Shown piece after piece: positions 1-9,205 of a stretch of DNA of 64,000 bases; within the stretch, counting starts at the first letter, position 1; each line of letters starts with the position of its first letter. Under the pieces are notes generated by a model. It made no database searches. It worked only from the letters and a program-made list of their open reading frames with translations, and was not told the origin of the DNA. A program made the position numbers and the translations under genes. Source of the DNA: Bacteroidia bacterium (lineage in GTDB: Bacteria > Bacteroidota > Bacteroidia > 2-12-FULL-35-15); assembly GCA_030654175.1 (NCBI GenBank), contig JAURXZ010000030.1, positions 496,001-560,000 on the forward strand, given 5' to 3'.

Positions 1-28
1 TTGATTAATTTTTCTGCACGACAAAAAA

Positions 29-1651
29 ATGCATAAACTCCATTCCACTCTACTTGTTTTTTTATTCAGTTTGATCTGTAATTATTCATATGCACAGCCT
101 GCTGAAAAATTAACTGCAAAAGATTATTTAGCCGAACAAGATTATAACCATGCACTTGAAGAATTCCTGAAACTTTATAAGAATAAAAAAACTGACCCGG
201 AAATTAATTTCCAGATCGGTTTTTGTTACCTCGCCATCAATGACGACAAATCAAAAGCAATCCCCTATTTAGAGTTTGTTTATAATAAAGGAGGTTATAA
301 GGATGAACTGCTTTTATACATGGGCTTAGCTTATATGCACGGTTATAAATTTGATGATGCAATTAAATTTTTTAATGAATACAAAACGAAGATCAAAAAG
401 TTCGAAGAAATAGATCGTTACATTGAGAATTGTGAAAATGCCAAAAAATTTATAAAAACACCGGTGAATGTAACATTCGAAAATTTAGGGAAAGAGATCA
501 ATTCAAAGTTCCCTGATTATTATCCTTTTGTAACGCAAGATCAATCTACACTTTATTACACAACCCGCAGAGAAGGCCGCTCACAAAAATTAAAAAGCTG
601 GCAGGGGTATTTCACTTCTGATATTTATTTTTCAAAAGTGGTTGCAGGTCAGTGGTCAAAACCTAAAACGATCGGCCCTATGATCAACTCTGCTGAAGAC
701 GAACAGTGCGTTTACGTTACCCCGGATGGTAAAAGGATGATCGTATACATGGATAATGAATTAGGGTCAGGCGATCTTTTTATGACAACAATGAAAAACA
801 AAGCTTTTCCGAGACCTGTTGGCTTCATTGAGCCCGTTAACACTCTTGAGCTTGAATTGGAAGGATGTATCACAGAAGATGGCAATATGCTTATTGTTTC
901 AAGTGACAGAGCAGCGGGATTAGGAGAAACAGATCTGTATATGTTCAAAAAACTTCCTGTAGGAGAGTGGGGAAACCCTATTAATCTTGGGCCTAATGTA
1001 AATACTAAATACAAGGAAGCTTTCCCAGTATATGATGAAAAAAACAAGGTTTTATATTTTGCTTCCGAAGGGCATTCAAGTATGGGAGGTTCTGATATTT
1101 TCACATCTAAATTTGATACGGAAACTCAAACATTCGGACCGGCAGTAAATATGGGGTATCCAATCAATACTCCTGAAGAAAACCTCGAATTTACTCTGGC
1201 TGCGAATAAACGGGATGGTTATATTGCTGCTGTGAGAAAAGAAGGTTTCGGAGATCTTGATATTTACAAAGTAATATTTAATGATGTTGAAGATAAACCT
1301 TCGGTGGTTAAAGGTGTGATATCAACAAGTGATTCATTAAAAAAAGACATTGAAGCTGTCATATCTATAATCGATGAGAAAACGAAGGAAAAAATAGATT
1401 CAACAATTGCAAATCCAATAAGTGGAAAATATGTACTTTCTGTATATCCAGGAAAATATATAGTGATTGTAACAAGTCCGGGGTTTGAGGATTATAAGGA
1501 AGTATTAAATGTGTTTGATAAATCGGATTACGTTTTTGAAATAGAAAAAAACATAAAGATCTTAAAGCCGGGTGAATCATTATCTACCACAGTGAAAGAT
1601 GCTACGAAAGGCACGAATGTAAAGCCTGTTAAAACACCTCCAAAGAAATAA
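29..1651 (+). CDS. TPR and PD40 beta-propeller protein, secreted/periplasmic
   Basis: The 540-residue product starts with a signal peptide (about residues 1-22, ending S-Y-A-Q). A TPR-like helical region follows (about 30-150). A stretch of PD40/WD40-like blades (about 160-420) carries repeated motifs such as S-D-I-Y-F-S-K, G-S-G-D-L-F and G-G-S-D-I-F. A carboxypeptidase regulatory-like beta domain (about 430-510) comes next, then a basic tail. In Bacteroidota this TPR-PD40 arrangement is usual in OmpA-type proteins of the PorE/SprE kind linked to T9SS or the cell envelope, but no C-terminal OmpA peptidoglycan-binding domain is present here. The function is therefore only inferred as an envelope scaffold. 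It is convergent with the next gene and shares a terminator with it. Confidence 0.8.
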   Translation: MHKLHSTLLVFLFSLICNYSYAQPAEKLTAKDYLAEQDYNHALEEFLKLYKNKKTDPEINFQIGFCYLAINDDKSKAIPYLEFVYNKGGYKDELLLYMGLAYMHGYKFDDAIKFFNEYKTKIKKFEEIDRYIENCENAKKFIKTPVNVTFENLGKEINSKFPDYYPFVTQDQSTLYYTTRREGRSQKLKSWQGYFTSDIYFSKVVAGQWSKPKTIGPMINSAEDEQCVYVTPDGKRMIVYMDNELGSGDLFMTTMKNKAFPRPVGFIEPVNTLELELEGCITEDGNMLIVSSDRAAGLGETDLYMFKKLPVGEWGNPINLGPNVNTKYKEAFPVYDEKNKVLYFASEGHSSMGGSDIFTSKFDTETQTFGPAVNMGYPINTPEENLEFTLAANKRDGYIAAVRKEGFGDLDIYKVIFNDVEDKPSVVKGVISTSDSLKKDIEAVISIIDEKTKEKIDSTIANPISGKYVLSVYPGKYIVIVTSPGFEDYKEVLNVFDKSDYVFEIEKNIKILKPGESLSTTVKDATKGTNVKPVKTPPKK

Positions 1652-1713
1652 AATTCTTATTACCGGGTCTCCTGAAGGAATGGAAACCATTCACAAGTGA
1701 AACAGATCAGCAG

Positions 1714-1748
1714 AAAAAAGGCTCCGTAAAAAATACGGAGCCTTTTTT
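1714..1748. terminator. bidirectional Rho-independent terminator
   Basis: A 9-bp perfect stem (1720-1728 with 1734-1742, GGCTCCGTA/TACGGAGCC) is preceded by an A-run and followed by a T-run. It can therefore end transcription from both convergent neighbours. Confidence 0.9.
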
Positions 1749-1769
1749 ACAACCAAATAAATTTCTGAT

Positions 1770-2381
1770 CTAGTTTGCTTTTGCAGATGCTTTGATAATC
1801 GCATAAACCTTATTTGCAATATCTTCAGAATACGCTGCTCCACTTACAGAAAAATTATCTAAAGGACGTTGATCCAAAATTGAATAAACAGCGCCATCTT
1901 TTTCAATATAATATGCAAAATGTGCTTCCGGCTGGTATTTGATGCCGTTTTCTTCATCTTTCATTTGCATTGAATATGCAAAACCATTAGGCTCTTCTAC
2001 CAATACTTTACCATTGATGTAAGAAGAAGCGTTATTCACCGTAAGGCTTTTGTCACTTTCAATACCTTCTTTAATATTACTAACGGCAATTGCGCTTACA
2101 GTAAGCATATAAAAATCGTTAATGCGAACATCAACGCCACCATTACCATTTTTTTCCAATTTAGCGTCTTTTGGCAATTTTACTGAAATGTTGATAAAAG
2201 AAGATACGGTACTAAGGTTTTGTTCAACCCACTCTGCTTCGTTTACAGCCAATGTTGGAATTGGAGCTGCTGCGATGCTGGCTTCTGCAACTGCGGGAGT
2301 CTCTGTGTTTTCAGATGGAGCACCGCAAGATGCAAGAATAGTAATACCTGCCAATGCAATAAAATAAGACGTTGTTTTCAT
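1770..2381 (-). CDS. small lipoprotein of unknown function
   Basis: The start chosen is the internal ATG at 2381, because it gives a clean lipoprotein signal (M-K-T-T-S-Y then I-T-I-L-A-S-C). The longer frame to 2420 adds a lysine-rich extension before the signal. After the lipobox cysteine comes a low-complexity linker rich in A, P, E and T. A folded domain of about 150 residues follows, with alternating beta-type patterns (for example D-V-R-I-N-D-F-Y-M-L-T-V). No family was recognised. The product is expected to be anchored in a membrane. The gene is single and convergent with its left neighbour. Confidence 0.75.
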   Translation of the reverse strand: MKTTSYFIALAGITILASCGAPSENTETPAVAEASIAAAPIPTLAVNEAEWVEQNLSTVSSFINISVKLPKDAKLEKNGNGGVDVRINDFYMLTVSAIAVSNIKEGIESDKSLTVNNASSYINGKVLVEEPNGFAYSMQMKDEENGIKYQPEAHFAYYIEKDGAVYSILDQRPLDNFSVSGAAYSEDIANKVYAIIKASAKAN

Positions 2382-2504
2382 GTTTTTTTTTATTTTTTTT
2401 ATTGTAATTTTCCTACTCATCTGGCTTTTCAGTTTCGCCTTGTTTTTTAGAGTGGGTGCTAAACTCCACTTAATATTTTATGTTTTATATTAACAAGTAT
2501 TGGA

Positions 2505-4808
2505 TCATAAATTCCTCTGAACGATCAATTTTTTGACAAAATATTCATTTTCGGTTTGTACTACTATTTGGTAAATACCCGGAGTAAAATTCTCCACCCC
2601 CAGTTGATAAGTATTGTTATTCATTTTATCTGAAAACACCAATTTCCCCATGATATCAAATACATTGATCTGCGCTTGTTCAAATGCGCCATCAAAATGA
2701 ATATTTGCCAAACTTTCGGTAGGGTTTGGAAACACATTCATTTTAGCTTCTTCCTGGATTGGTTCTTCTTGTGTTTCTTCGATTTCCTCCTCTAACATTT
2801 TAATTGTTGATGGAGTGGAGGAGAATACCAATTTCATATTCGGGCGGCTGTAACTTCTTGTTCCGGTAGTGTGTCCGCAAACACCACCACTTGCAACATT
2901 GATTTTCTTATAATTAGTTTGATACGTTGGAGTAGCAGTGCATCTCACATTTGAATTGGAAGAAGAGCTGGTGTTGTTCCAACAAATATCTATCAACAGG
3001 TTTCCAGTACCATTGTATGTGAAAGGCGTTGTGAATGTATGTGTGTTCCAACCTGTGGCTGCAACTTTATTTCCGGAATAAACAGTGGTCATTGTTGCAT
3101 TCTGGAAACTTGTGGATGTAAAACTGGCAGCTGTTGTATGCCCGATCCTGATTGTGAACCCTTTCATTGTTTGTGAACTTGCTGAAGAAACCTCGAACGC
3201 AAGCGATTTGATGAAACTTGAAGTTGAAGTATAACCTGCGGCAACTAATTGACTTTTGGTGATAATGAATTGAGTCCGCTCATCCATATTGCCTGTTCCA
3301 TAGGGAGCGGTACCGGTTGTTCCCGTTCCGGTGCCAAGGGTAATTGTTGTATTGGAAGAAGACGAAGAAGATAAAGTGGTAAAGGTAGATGATGAAGAAT
3401 AGCTTGAAGGAGAAGAACCACAAACTCTCTGCACCTGAAACTGATAAGTGGTAGAGGGAGTTAAACCACTAATTAATTTTGAAGTTGTGGTTGAAGTTAC
3501 CGTTGTCCATGTTGAAGAAGCATTGGATTTATACTTTATATTATACGTGTTGGACGATCCACTCACAGCAGCCCAATTCAGTTTAGCACCGCTTGAGGTA
3601 ATTGTATTTGCCAACAATCCCGTAACTGCCGGGCAAGCGCTAGGAATGGTCAATGGTTTTATGCCGATTATTGCACTTACATCTGAATTAAATGAATACG
3701 GAGAAGGACTTAGCGCTGTAAGCAGGAAATATCCATCGTCTTGTCCCTCCCATCCCCAGTTAATATGAAAAGAATTGGTACCCTGATATCCATCCGCAAT
3801 AAAAGAATGGCCTGCACCATGTGCGGGGTCATCACCACTAACAACCACTATGCGCTGAGCGTCAAGTTCGGTACGTATCTTATTCACCCACTGTGTATTT
3901 GTATAAGACGACTTAAAAACCTCTTGCGCAGTATTTGCATATTTGAATTTATTCACCAGCGCTGTTCTTATAGCACTTGAATATGCAGAAGAAGAAGAAG
4001 CGGTATATTCCATTTTTACTGCAACGCCTGCATGAAACAGGATCTTTGCTACTTCCGGGTTATTAGCAGAAAGTATGTTGGGCATAGCAGCCCAGTTATA
4101 AGTTGCTGCACCAAAATTTGCCGAAATAGTTCCATAAGGGGGGCAACTGTATGAGGTGGTCCCTGTTCCCTGAGCAGGATGGTTATAATATTTCATAACC
4201 TGGGCAAATGCAGTGGCAACACAACCAACAGGTGCACGCCCACAATCTGTTGAGGAATTATCAACAGGGCATTGCGCATTATAATAGCACTCTTGCGACC
4301 ATGTAGTTGTAGTAAGCGGCCCTACACTCAAGAGTAAAGGTGGTGTTGGCTGGTTGCTTTTTTGCCCATTGCTGATTTCATATTTTGCCCACTCCTCTTC
4401 GATTTCCTTATGCTCGTAATTCAGATTGCCGGAAACAACCTCATAGATCTGCTCTTTGTATTCGCCCAACAACCATTCTAAACCATCAGAAATATTTTCC
4501 TGATCGAAATCACTCTGAAAAGAATAACCCAAAACCGGATCGATTCTTTCATCTGCAGAAACAATAACAAACGCGCTTTCGGATACATTATAAATATAGT
4601 AAACAGGCACCCCTTTGTGATATATAAGGGATTTGCTTTGGATGTCAGCGGCTCTAAGCGATTTTATACCGGAGGGTTTTCTTTCATTAAACAAAGAAAC
4701 TACAACTGTTTTTGCCCGTTCATCAGATACAAATTGACCAAAAGCATCAGAAAGGAAAAGAGATACATTGATCAACATTAATGTACAGCACAGTAGTGTT
4801 TTTTTCAT
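2505..4808 (-). CDS. secreted C10-family (streptopain-like) cysteine protease with T9SS domain
   Basis: The 767-residue product has a signal peptide (1-24), a propeptide with the F-V-I-V-S-A-D-E-R pattern typical of the SpeB/C10 family (about 25-160), and a catalytic domain (about 160-385). The nucleophile Cys196 lies in G-C-V-A-T-A and the catalytic His334 in A-G-H-S-F; the N-W-G-W motif follows. A fibronectin type III domain (392-480), a beta-rich adhesion-type domain (about 490-670) and a T9SS sorting domain (about 690-767, F-P-N-P start, K-K-L end) complete it. It is a close tandem paralogue of the next gene upstream, 127 bases away. No promoter of the TAnnTTTG type was found in that gap, so co-transcription from the leader at 7.6 kb is likely. 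Confidence 0.9.
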   Translation of the reverse strand: MKKTLLCCTLMLINVSLFLSDAFGQFVSDERAKTVVVSLFNERKPSGIKSLRAADIQSKSLIYHKGVPVYYIYNVSESAFVIVSADERIDPVLGYSFQSDFDQENISDGLEWLLGEYKEQIYEVVSGNLNYEHKEIEEEWAKYEISNGQKSNQPTPPLLLSVGPLTTTTWSQECYYNAQCPVDNSSTDCGRAPVGCVATAFAQVMKYYNHPAQGTGTTSYSCPPYGTISANFGAATYNWAAMPNILSANNPEVAKILFHAGVAVKMEYTASSSSAYSSAIRTALVNKFKYANTAQEVFKSSYTNTQWVNKIRTELDAQRIVVVSGDDPAHGAGHSFIADGYQGTNSFHINWGWEGQDDGYFLLTALSPSPYSFNSDVSAIIGIKPLTIPSACPAVTGLLANTITSSGAKLNWAAVSGSSNTYNIKYKSNASSTWTTVTSTTTSKLISGLTPSTTYQFQVQRVCGSSPSSYSSSSTFTTLSSSSSSNTTITLGTGTGTTGTAPYGTGNMDERTQFIITKSQLVAAGYTSTSSFIKSLAFEVSSASSQTMKGFTIRIGHTTAASFTSTSFQNATMTTVYSGNKVAATGWNTHTFTTPFTYNGTGNLLIDICWNNTSSSSNSNVRCTATPTYQTNYKKINVASGGVCGHTTGTRSYSRPNMKLVFSSTPSTIKMLEEEIEETQEEPIQEEAKMNVFPNPTESLANIHFDGAFEQAQINVFDIMGKLVFSDKMNNNTYQLGVENFTPGIYQIVVQTENEYFVKKLIVQRNL

Positions 4809-4935
4809 ATTGCTTTGTTTTTTTATTCGGTAAATTACTTTGTTTATTATTCCTGATTTAGTTTAACACCTGATTCGATTTGCATATCAACAGCGCAAAA
4901 GAATATGATGAATATTGAATACAGATATTGGCTCA

Positions 4936-7236
4936 TTAATTTTTCTGAACGATCAATTTCTTCACAAAATATTCATTCTCAGTTTGAATAGCTATCTGAT
5001 AAATACCAGGAGTGAAATTCTCAAGTCCCAGTAGATAAGTACTGTTATTCAGGTTATCTGAAAACACTAATTTTCCCATGATATCAAACACATTGATCTG
5101 CGCTTTTTCAAATGTGCCATCAAAATAAACAGTTGCCAAACTTTCGGCAGGGTTTGGAAACACATTCATTTTAGCTGTTTCCTGAATTGGTACTTGAGTT
5201 TCTTTGGTTTCGTCTTCTAACAATTTAACCATTAGGGCACCAGAGAAGATCAGCTTCATATTCGGGCGGCTGTAACTTCTTGTTCCGGTTGTATTTCCAC
5301 AAACTCCTCCATTTGCAATATTGATTTTCTTATAATTAGTTTGATACGATGGAGTAGCAGTACATCTCACCTTGGTATTGGAAGTGGAGCTGGTGTTATT
5401 CCAACAAATTTCTATCAACAGGTTTCCTGTACCGTTGTATGTGAAAGGCGTTGTGAATGTATGTGTGTTCCAACCTGTGGTTGCTACTTTATTTCCTGAA
5501 TAAACAGTTGTCATTGTTGCATTCAGGAAACTTGTGGATGAAAAACTGGCAGCTGTTGTATGCCCGATCCTGATAGTGAACCCATTCATTGTTTGTGAAC
5601 TCGCAGAAGAAACATCGAATGCAAGTGATTTGATGTAGTTTGATGTGGAAGTATAACCAGCAGCAACCAATTGACTTTTGGTGATAATGAATTGTGTCCG
5701 CTCATCCATATTACCGGTTCCATAAGGCGCAGTGGTGGTTGTTCCTGTTCCTGTGCCAAGGATAATTGTAGTGGTAGAAGAAGTAGTAGAAGATAAAGTA
5801 GTAAAAGTTGCTGATGATGAAAAGTTTGAAGAAGAAGAACCGCAAACTCTCTGCACCTGAAACTGATAACCGGTAGAAGGACTTAAACCGCTAATTAATT
5901 TTGAAGTTGTGGTTGAAGTTACAGTGGTCCATGTTGAAGAAGCGTTGGATTTATACTTTATATTATACGTGTTGGATGATCCCCCCACAGCAGCCCAGTT
6001 CAGCTTAGCACCGCTTGAGGTAATTGTATTTGCTGACAATCCTGTAACTACAGGACAAGTTGTAGGAACAGTCAATGGTTTTATGCCAATTATGGCACCT
6101 ACGTTGGTGTTAAATGAATAGGTAGAAGGACTCAAGGCTGTTAACAGGAAATATCCATCACTACTCCCACTCCAGCCCCAGTTGATATGAAAAGAATTGG
6201 TACCCTGATACCCATCGGCAACAAAAGCATGACCGGCATTCGCAACCGGATCGCTTCCACTAATGATCACTACGCGTTGAGCATCCAGTTCAGCACGTAT
6301 TTTACTCTCCCACTGTACATTTGTATAGGATGATTTGTAAATATATTGTGCCGTATTTGCGTATTTAAATTTATTCACTAATGCTGCTCTCACTGCCGTT
6401 GTATAAGCAGCAGATGAATTGGCAGTATAACCCATATTTATAGAAACACCTGCATGAAACAGTAGCTTTGCTACCTCCGGAGTACTTGCAGAAAGCGAGT
6501 TTGGCATAGCTGCCCAGTTATAAGTTGTTGTACCAAAATTTGCTGAAATTGTTCCATAAGTAGGATTGGTGTATGAGTTGGACCCTGTTCCCTGAGCAGG
6601 GTGGTTATGGTATTTCATAACTTGCCCAAATGCTGTGGCTACACAACCTGTGGGTACCCGCCCGCAACGTTTTGCTCCAAGTGAGTTATCACCAGGGCAT
6701 TGCTCATTATAATAACAGCCTTGCGACCAGGTAGTAGTGGTAAGCGGTCCTACGCTTAAGAGTGAAGGAGGTGTTGGCTGGTTGCTTTTTTGCCCGTTGC
6801 TTATTTCATATTTTGCCCACTCCTCTGTGATCTCCTTATGCTCAAAACTCAGATTGCCTGAAACAACATCATAGATCTGTTCCTTGTACTCCCCAAGTAA
6901 CCACTCTAAACAATCAGGAGTATTTTCCTGATCGAAATTACTCTGGAAAGAATAGCCAAGAACGGGATTGATACGTTCATCCGCGGAAACAATAACAAAC
7001 GCATTGCCGGATAAATTAAAAATATAGTATGCTGCCACCCCCTTATGATAAATCAAGGATTTGCTTTCTATTTCCGCTGCAGTAAGCGTTTTTGTACCAT
7101 CCGGCTTTCTTTCATTAAACAAAGAAATAACAACTTTTTTTGCCCGCTCATCAGATACAAATTGCCCAAAAGCATTAGTTAAGAAAAGAGAGAGATTGAT
7201 CAACATTAAGAAACTGCATAGTACTAGTTTTTTCAT
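4936..7236 (-). CDS. secreted C10-family cysteine protease, tandem paralogue
   Basis: The 766-residue product has the same layout as its downstream neighbour: signal peptide, propeptide, C10 catalytic domain with Cys198 (T-G-C-V-A-T-A) and His336 (A-G-H-A-F), fibronectin III, beta-rich domain, and T9SS tail. The two proteins are alike over their whole length, including the linkers, which points to a fairly recent tandem duplication. Differences cluster around the active-site loop (for example an extra G-A-K-R before the catalytic cysteine) and the acidic linker before the sorting domain. Streptopain relatives cleave host or competitor proteins; the substrate here is unknown. The gene is preceded by an unusually long leader (about 380 bases) that carries a structured element shared with the CDC-like gene at 37243-38376. 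Confidence 0.9.
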   Translation of the reverse strand: MKKLVLCSFLMLINLSLFLTNAFGQFVSDERAKKVVISLFNERKPDGTKTLTAAEIESKSLIYHKGVAAYYIFNLSGNAFVIVSADERINPVLGYSFQSNFDQENTPDCLEWLLGEYKEQIYDVVSGNLSFEHKEITEEWAKYEISNGQKSNQPTPPSLLSVGPLTTTTWSQGCYYNEQCPGDNSLGAKRCGRVPTGCVATAFGQVMKYHNHPAQGTGSNSYTNPTYGTISANFGTTTYNWAAMPNSLSASTPEVAKLLFHAGVSINMGYTANSSAAYTTAVRAALVNKFKYANTAQYIYKSSYTNVQWESKIRAELDAQRVVIISGSDPVANAGHAFVADGYQGTNSFHINWGWSGSSDGYFLLTALSPSTYSFNTNVGAIIGIKPLTVPTTCPVVTGLSANTITSSGAKLNWAAVGGSSNTYNIKYKSNASSTWTTVTSTTTSKLISGLSPSTGYQFQVQRVCGSSSSNFSSSATFTTLSSTTSSTTTIILGTGTGTTTTAPYGTGNMDERTQFIITKSQLVAAGYTSTSNYIKSLAFDVSSASSQTMNGFTIRIGHTTAASFSSTSFLNATMTTVYSGNKVATTGWNTHTFTTPFTYNGTGNLLIEICWNNTSSTSNTKVRCTATPSYQTNYKKINIANGGVCGNTTGTRSYSRPNMKLIFSGALMVKLLEDETKETQVPIQETAKMNVFPNPAESLATVYFDGTFEKAQINVFDIMGKLVFSDNLNNSTYLLGLENFTPGIYQIAIQTENEYFVKKLIVQKN

Positions 7237-7501
7237 ATTTATTTTTTTGTTTTTTTTTATTTGTTAAGTAAACTGTTAGATTTTATGTTGTTTGCAAAGG
7301 GTATGTTTATTATTAACGCGAATCAGGGTTTTGTGAATTTATTCCGATAATGCGCCACGGGAGAGGATATAACACGAATCGGTATGGATAACTGGCTAGC
7401 AATCAGGCAATTTAAAACAAAACCCTTTATTCGCATTGTAATTAAATTTATAAAACCGAACAAGTCCGTTTTGTATAAACTTAAATTATTATTCATGAAA
7501 G
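7237..7501 (-). other. long 5' leader of the C10 protease pair, with large imperfect hairpins
   Basis: This is the part of the untranslated leader between the conserved element and the protease start. It holds one large imperfect inverted repeat (about 7318-7334 with 7417-7434, core GGGTTTTGT/ACAAAACCC, ends GCGAAT/ATTCGC). A second hairpin lies around 7449-7479 (arms TTATAAAACCGAAC and GTCCGTTTTGTATAA, nearly complementary). The region may be folded RNA or an old repeat insertion. An open frame 7323-7553 crosses it and is treated separately. Confidence 0.5.
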
Positions 7502-7553
7502 ATTGACGAGAGGTGTAACGGATATTGTTACGTACGAGTAGAAGTTTTATCAT
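7323..7553 (-). CDS. possible leader ORF (76 codons), doubtful
   Basis: The frame begins M-I-K-L-L-L-V-R-N at the same place in the conserved leader as a 43-codon frame at 38396-38527 that begins M-I-K-V-L-F-R-S-N. Shared residues (M-I-K, L, R, N, Y, S, Q) are suggestive. However, most nucleotide differences between the two copies fall at first and second codon positions, which speaks against selection on the peptide. It could be a leader peptide used for attenuation, or a chance frame over conserved RNA. The remainder of the frame shows no recognisable domain. Confidence 0.25.
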   Translation of the reverse strand: MIKLLLVRNNIRYTSRQSFMNNNLSLYKTDLFGFINLITMRIKGFVLNCLIASQLSIPIRVISSPVAHYRNKFTKP

Positions 7554-7615
7554 ATTTTAGCGGTTTTGGGAACAAATGAAAAGATCCATTTATTCTTTCT
7601 AGGGTGAACACTAAC
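7502..7615 (-). ncRNA. conserved structured 5' leader element, copy A
   Basis: This block, read on the minus strand, matches 38479-38586 (copy B, before the CDC-like gene). Conserved blocks include GTTAGTGTTCA, CTAGAAAGAATAAATG and AACCGCTAAAA. Hairpin 1 (7570-7595) has a 9-bp stem GAATAAATG/CATTTGTTC that is identical in both copies, while the loop differs in length (8 against 6). Hairpin 2 (7515-7531) has the stem GTAAC/GTTAC; in copy B one A-U pair becomes G-U. The block starts about 14 bases downstream of the -7 box, so it lies in the transcribed leader. No known riboswitch class was recognised. Confidence 0.65.
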
Positions 7616-7628
7616 TATTTTTGTGCGA

Positions 7629-7660
7629 CAAAAGTAATACTTTCAGGTAAAAAAAGCAAA
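7629..7660 (-). promoter_or_regulatory. promoter of the C10 protease leader
   Basis: On the minus strand TTTG (7657-7660), 20 bases, then TACTTTTG (7629-7636). This fits the Bacteroidota -33/-7 pattern exactly and has the same spacing and the same TTTGCTTTTT start as the promoter of copy B at 38602-38633. Confidence 0.75.
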
Positions 7661-7761
7661 TTTATATTGATGGATGCCAGTTTAGGAAATCCCAAAGACT
7701 TATTTCAACGCTGTTTGCTATGAAATGGTTTCGTATTTCTATAAAAAAATAAGCATTGCCC

Positions 7762-9126
7762 CTACCCTCTCAAATGATATGCTTTAGGGTTTGTAAATGC
7801 ACGTAAACCTGCATGTGAAAGTGTTGCACCAAAACCTGAATGTTTTCTTCCACTCCATGGTAAAGCAGCACTTACACGGTCGCAGCAATTCCAATAACCT
7901 GTTCCGGCATCTATTTTTGACAATATTTTTTCGGCACGCTCTTTTGACGCAGAATAAACTGCTGCTGTAAGGCCATATTCAGTGTCCTGCATCATTTTAA
8001 TTGCTTCGGTATCATCTTTTACTTTCATAATGCCGATAATAGGTCCAAAGCTTTCATCACGCATCAGGCTCATTTCATGATTTACGTTAACCAATACGGT
8101 TGGCTCAAAGAAATACCCTTTAGCGCCAAAGCGTTTTCCACCGGCAACCACTTTGGCTCCTTTAGCAACTGCATCTTGCACCTGCGTTTCAACAAAATCA
8201 AGCTGCGCCTTGCGTGTAAGCGGGCCAATATAAGTACCTTCTTCCAATGGTGAGCCTAATTTAAACCCCTTTACCTCTTTTACAAATTCATCAACATATT
8301 GATCATAAACGTTTTCGTGAACATATATACGCTCCACAGCACAGCAGCTTTGACCATTGTTATAAAACGCACCATCAGCTGTTCCGGCTGCTATATTTTT
8401 AATATCTGTTACATCGTCAGCTACATACAAAGGATCTTTACCGCCCAATTCAAGTTGACAAGGAACCATTTTATGTGCGGTTTTTTCATAAATATATTGT
8501 CCGGTTTTATAAGAGCCTGTAAAAAAATAGCCATTAAAAGGAAGGTGAAGTAATATTTCACCAACTTCACGTGCGCCTATCACCAGTTGAAAAGCTTTTT
8601 CAGGAACACCTGCCTGCTTCAATAGTTTTTCTATTTCTACTCCTGTAAGAGATGAAAACTCAGACGGTTTATACATCACTGAATTTCCTGCAAGCAAGGC
8701 CGGAACAAACACATTAACTCCCACTAAATACGGGTAATTCCAAGCCGAAATATTGCAGATCACACCAAGTGGTTCATAAACAATTTTCTCTGTCATCCCT
8801 GTATCCACAGACATGTAGTCGTCAGCTAAATATTTTTCGGCATTTTCAGTAAGCCATTTAATACGGTTACATGCACCATTTATTTCATTACGTGACTGCT
8901 GCAATGGCTTCCCTACTTCAGATGTAAGTATACCGGCTCCGTTTTCTATGTTGGCTTTTAATAATTCGGCAAAGCGCTGTATTATAATTATTCGCTCTTT
9001 TAATGCTACCTCATTCCAAGCTTCCTGGCCTTCTCTGAGGAGTGTAAATTTACGTTCAATGCTTTCTAAAGTATCTTCTTTAAGAGTTGTAATGATCTCT
9101 TCTGTTGCGGGATTGATGATGTTCAT
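7762..9126 (-). CDS. NAD(P)-dependent aldehyde dehydrogenase
   Basis: The 454-residue product is of normal family length. The general-base Glu226 lies in L-E-L-G-G-K-D-P and the catalytic Cys261 in F-Y-N-N-G-Q-S-C. The Rossmann and N-terminal I-N-P-A-T-E-E motifs are present. It is soluble, with no signal peptide. It oxidises an aldehyde to an acid with NAD(P). Next to it is a class I amidotransferase-type hydrolase (gap 79 bases), and 6-10 kb away are a glutamine-synthetase-like ligase, an iron alcohol dehydrogenase and an ethanolamine-type permease. By analogy with PuuC, its substrate may be a gamma-glutamyl-aminoaldehyde. A general succinate-semialdehyde-type role cannot be excluded. Confidence 0.85.
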   Translation of the reverse strand: MNIINPATEEIITTLKEDTLESIERKFTLLREGQEAWNEVALKERIIIIQRFAELLKANIENGAGILTSEVGKPLQQSRNEINGACNRIKWLTENAEKYLADDYMSVDTGMTEKIVYEPLGVICNISAWNYPYLVGVNVFVPALLAGNSVMYKPSEFSSLTGVEIEKLLKQAGVPEKAFQLVIGAREVGEILLHLPFNGYFFTGSYKTGQYIYEKTAHKMVPCQLELGGKDPLYVADDVTDIKNIAAGTADGAFYNNGQSCCAVERIYVHENVYDQYVDEFVKEVKGFKLGSPLEEGTYIGPLTRKAQLDFVETQVQDAVAKGAKVVAGGKRFGAKGYFFEPTVLVNVNHEMSLMRDESFGPIIGIMKVKDDTEAIKMMQDTEYGLTAAVYSASKERAEKILSKIDAGTGYWNCCDRVSAALPWSGRKHSGFGATLSHAGLRAFTNPKAYHLRG

Positions 9127-9205
9127 GATAGAATTTATAGGTTACGGATAACGAATTTTTACGAATTTACGAATCTATGTAATCGGTGGATAAAAAAAAT
9201 GAGTT

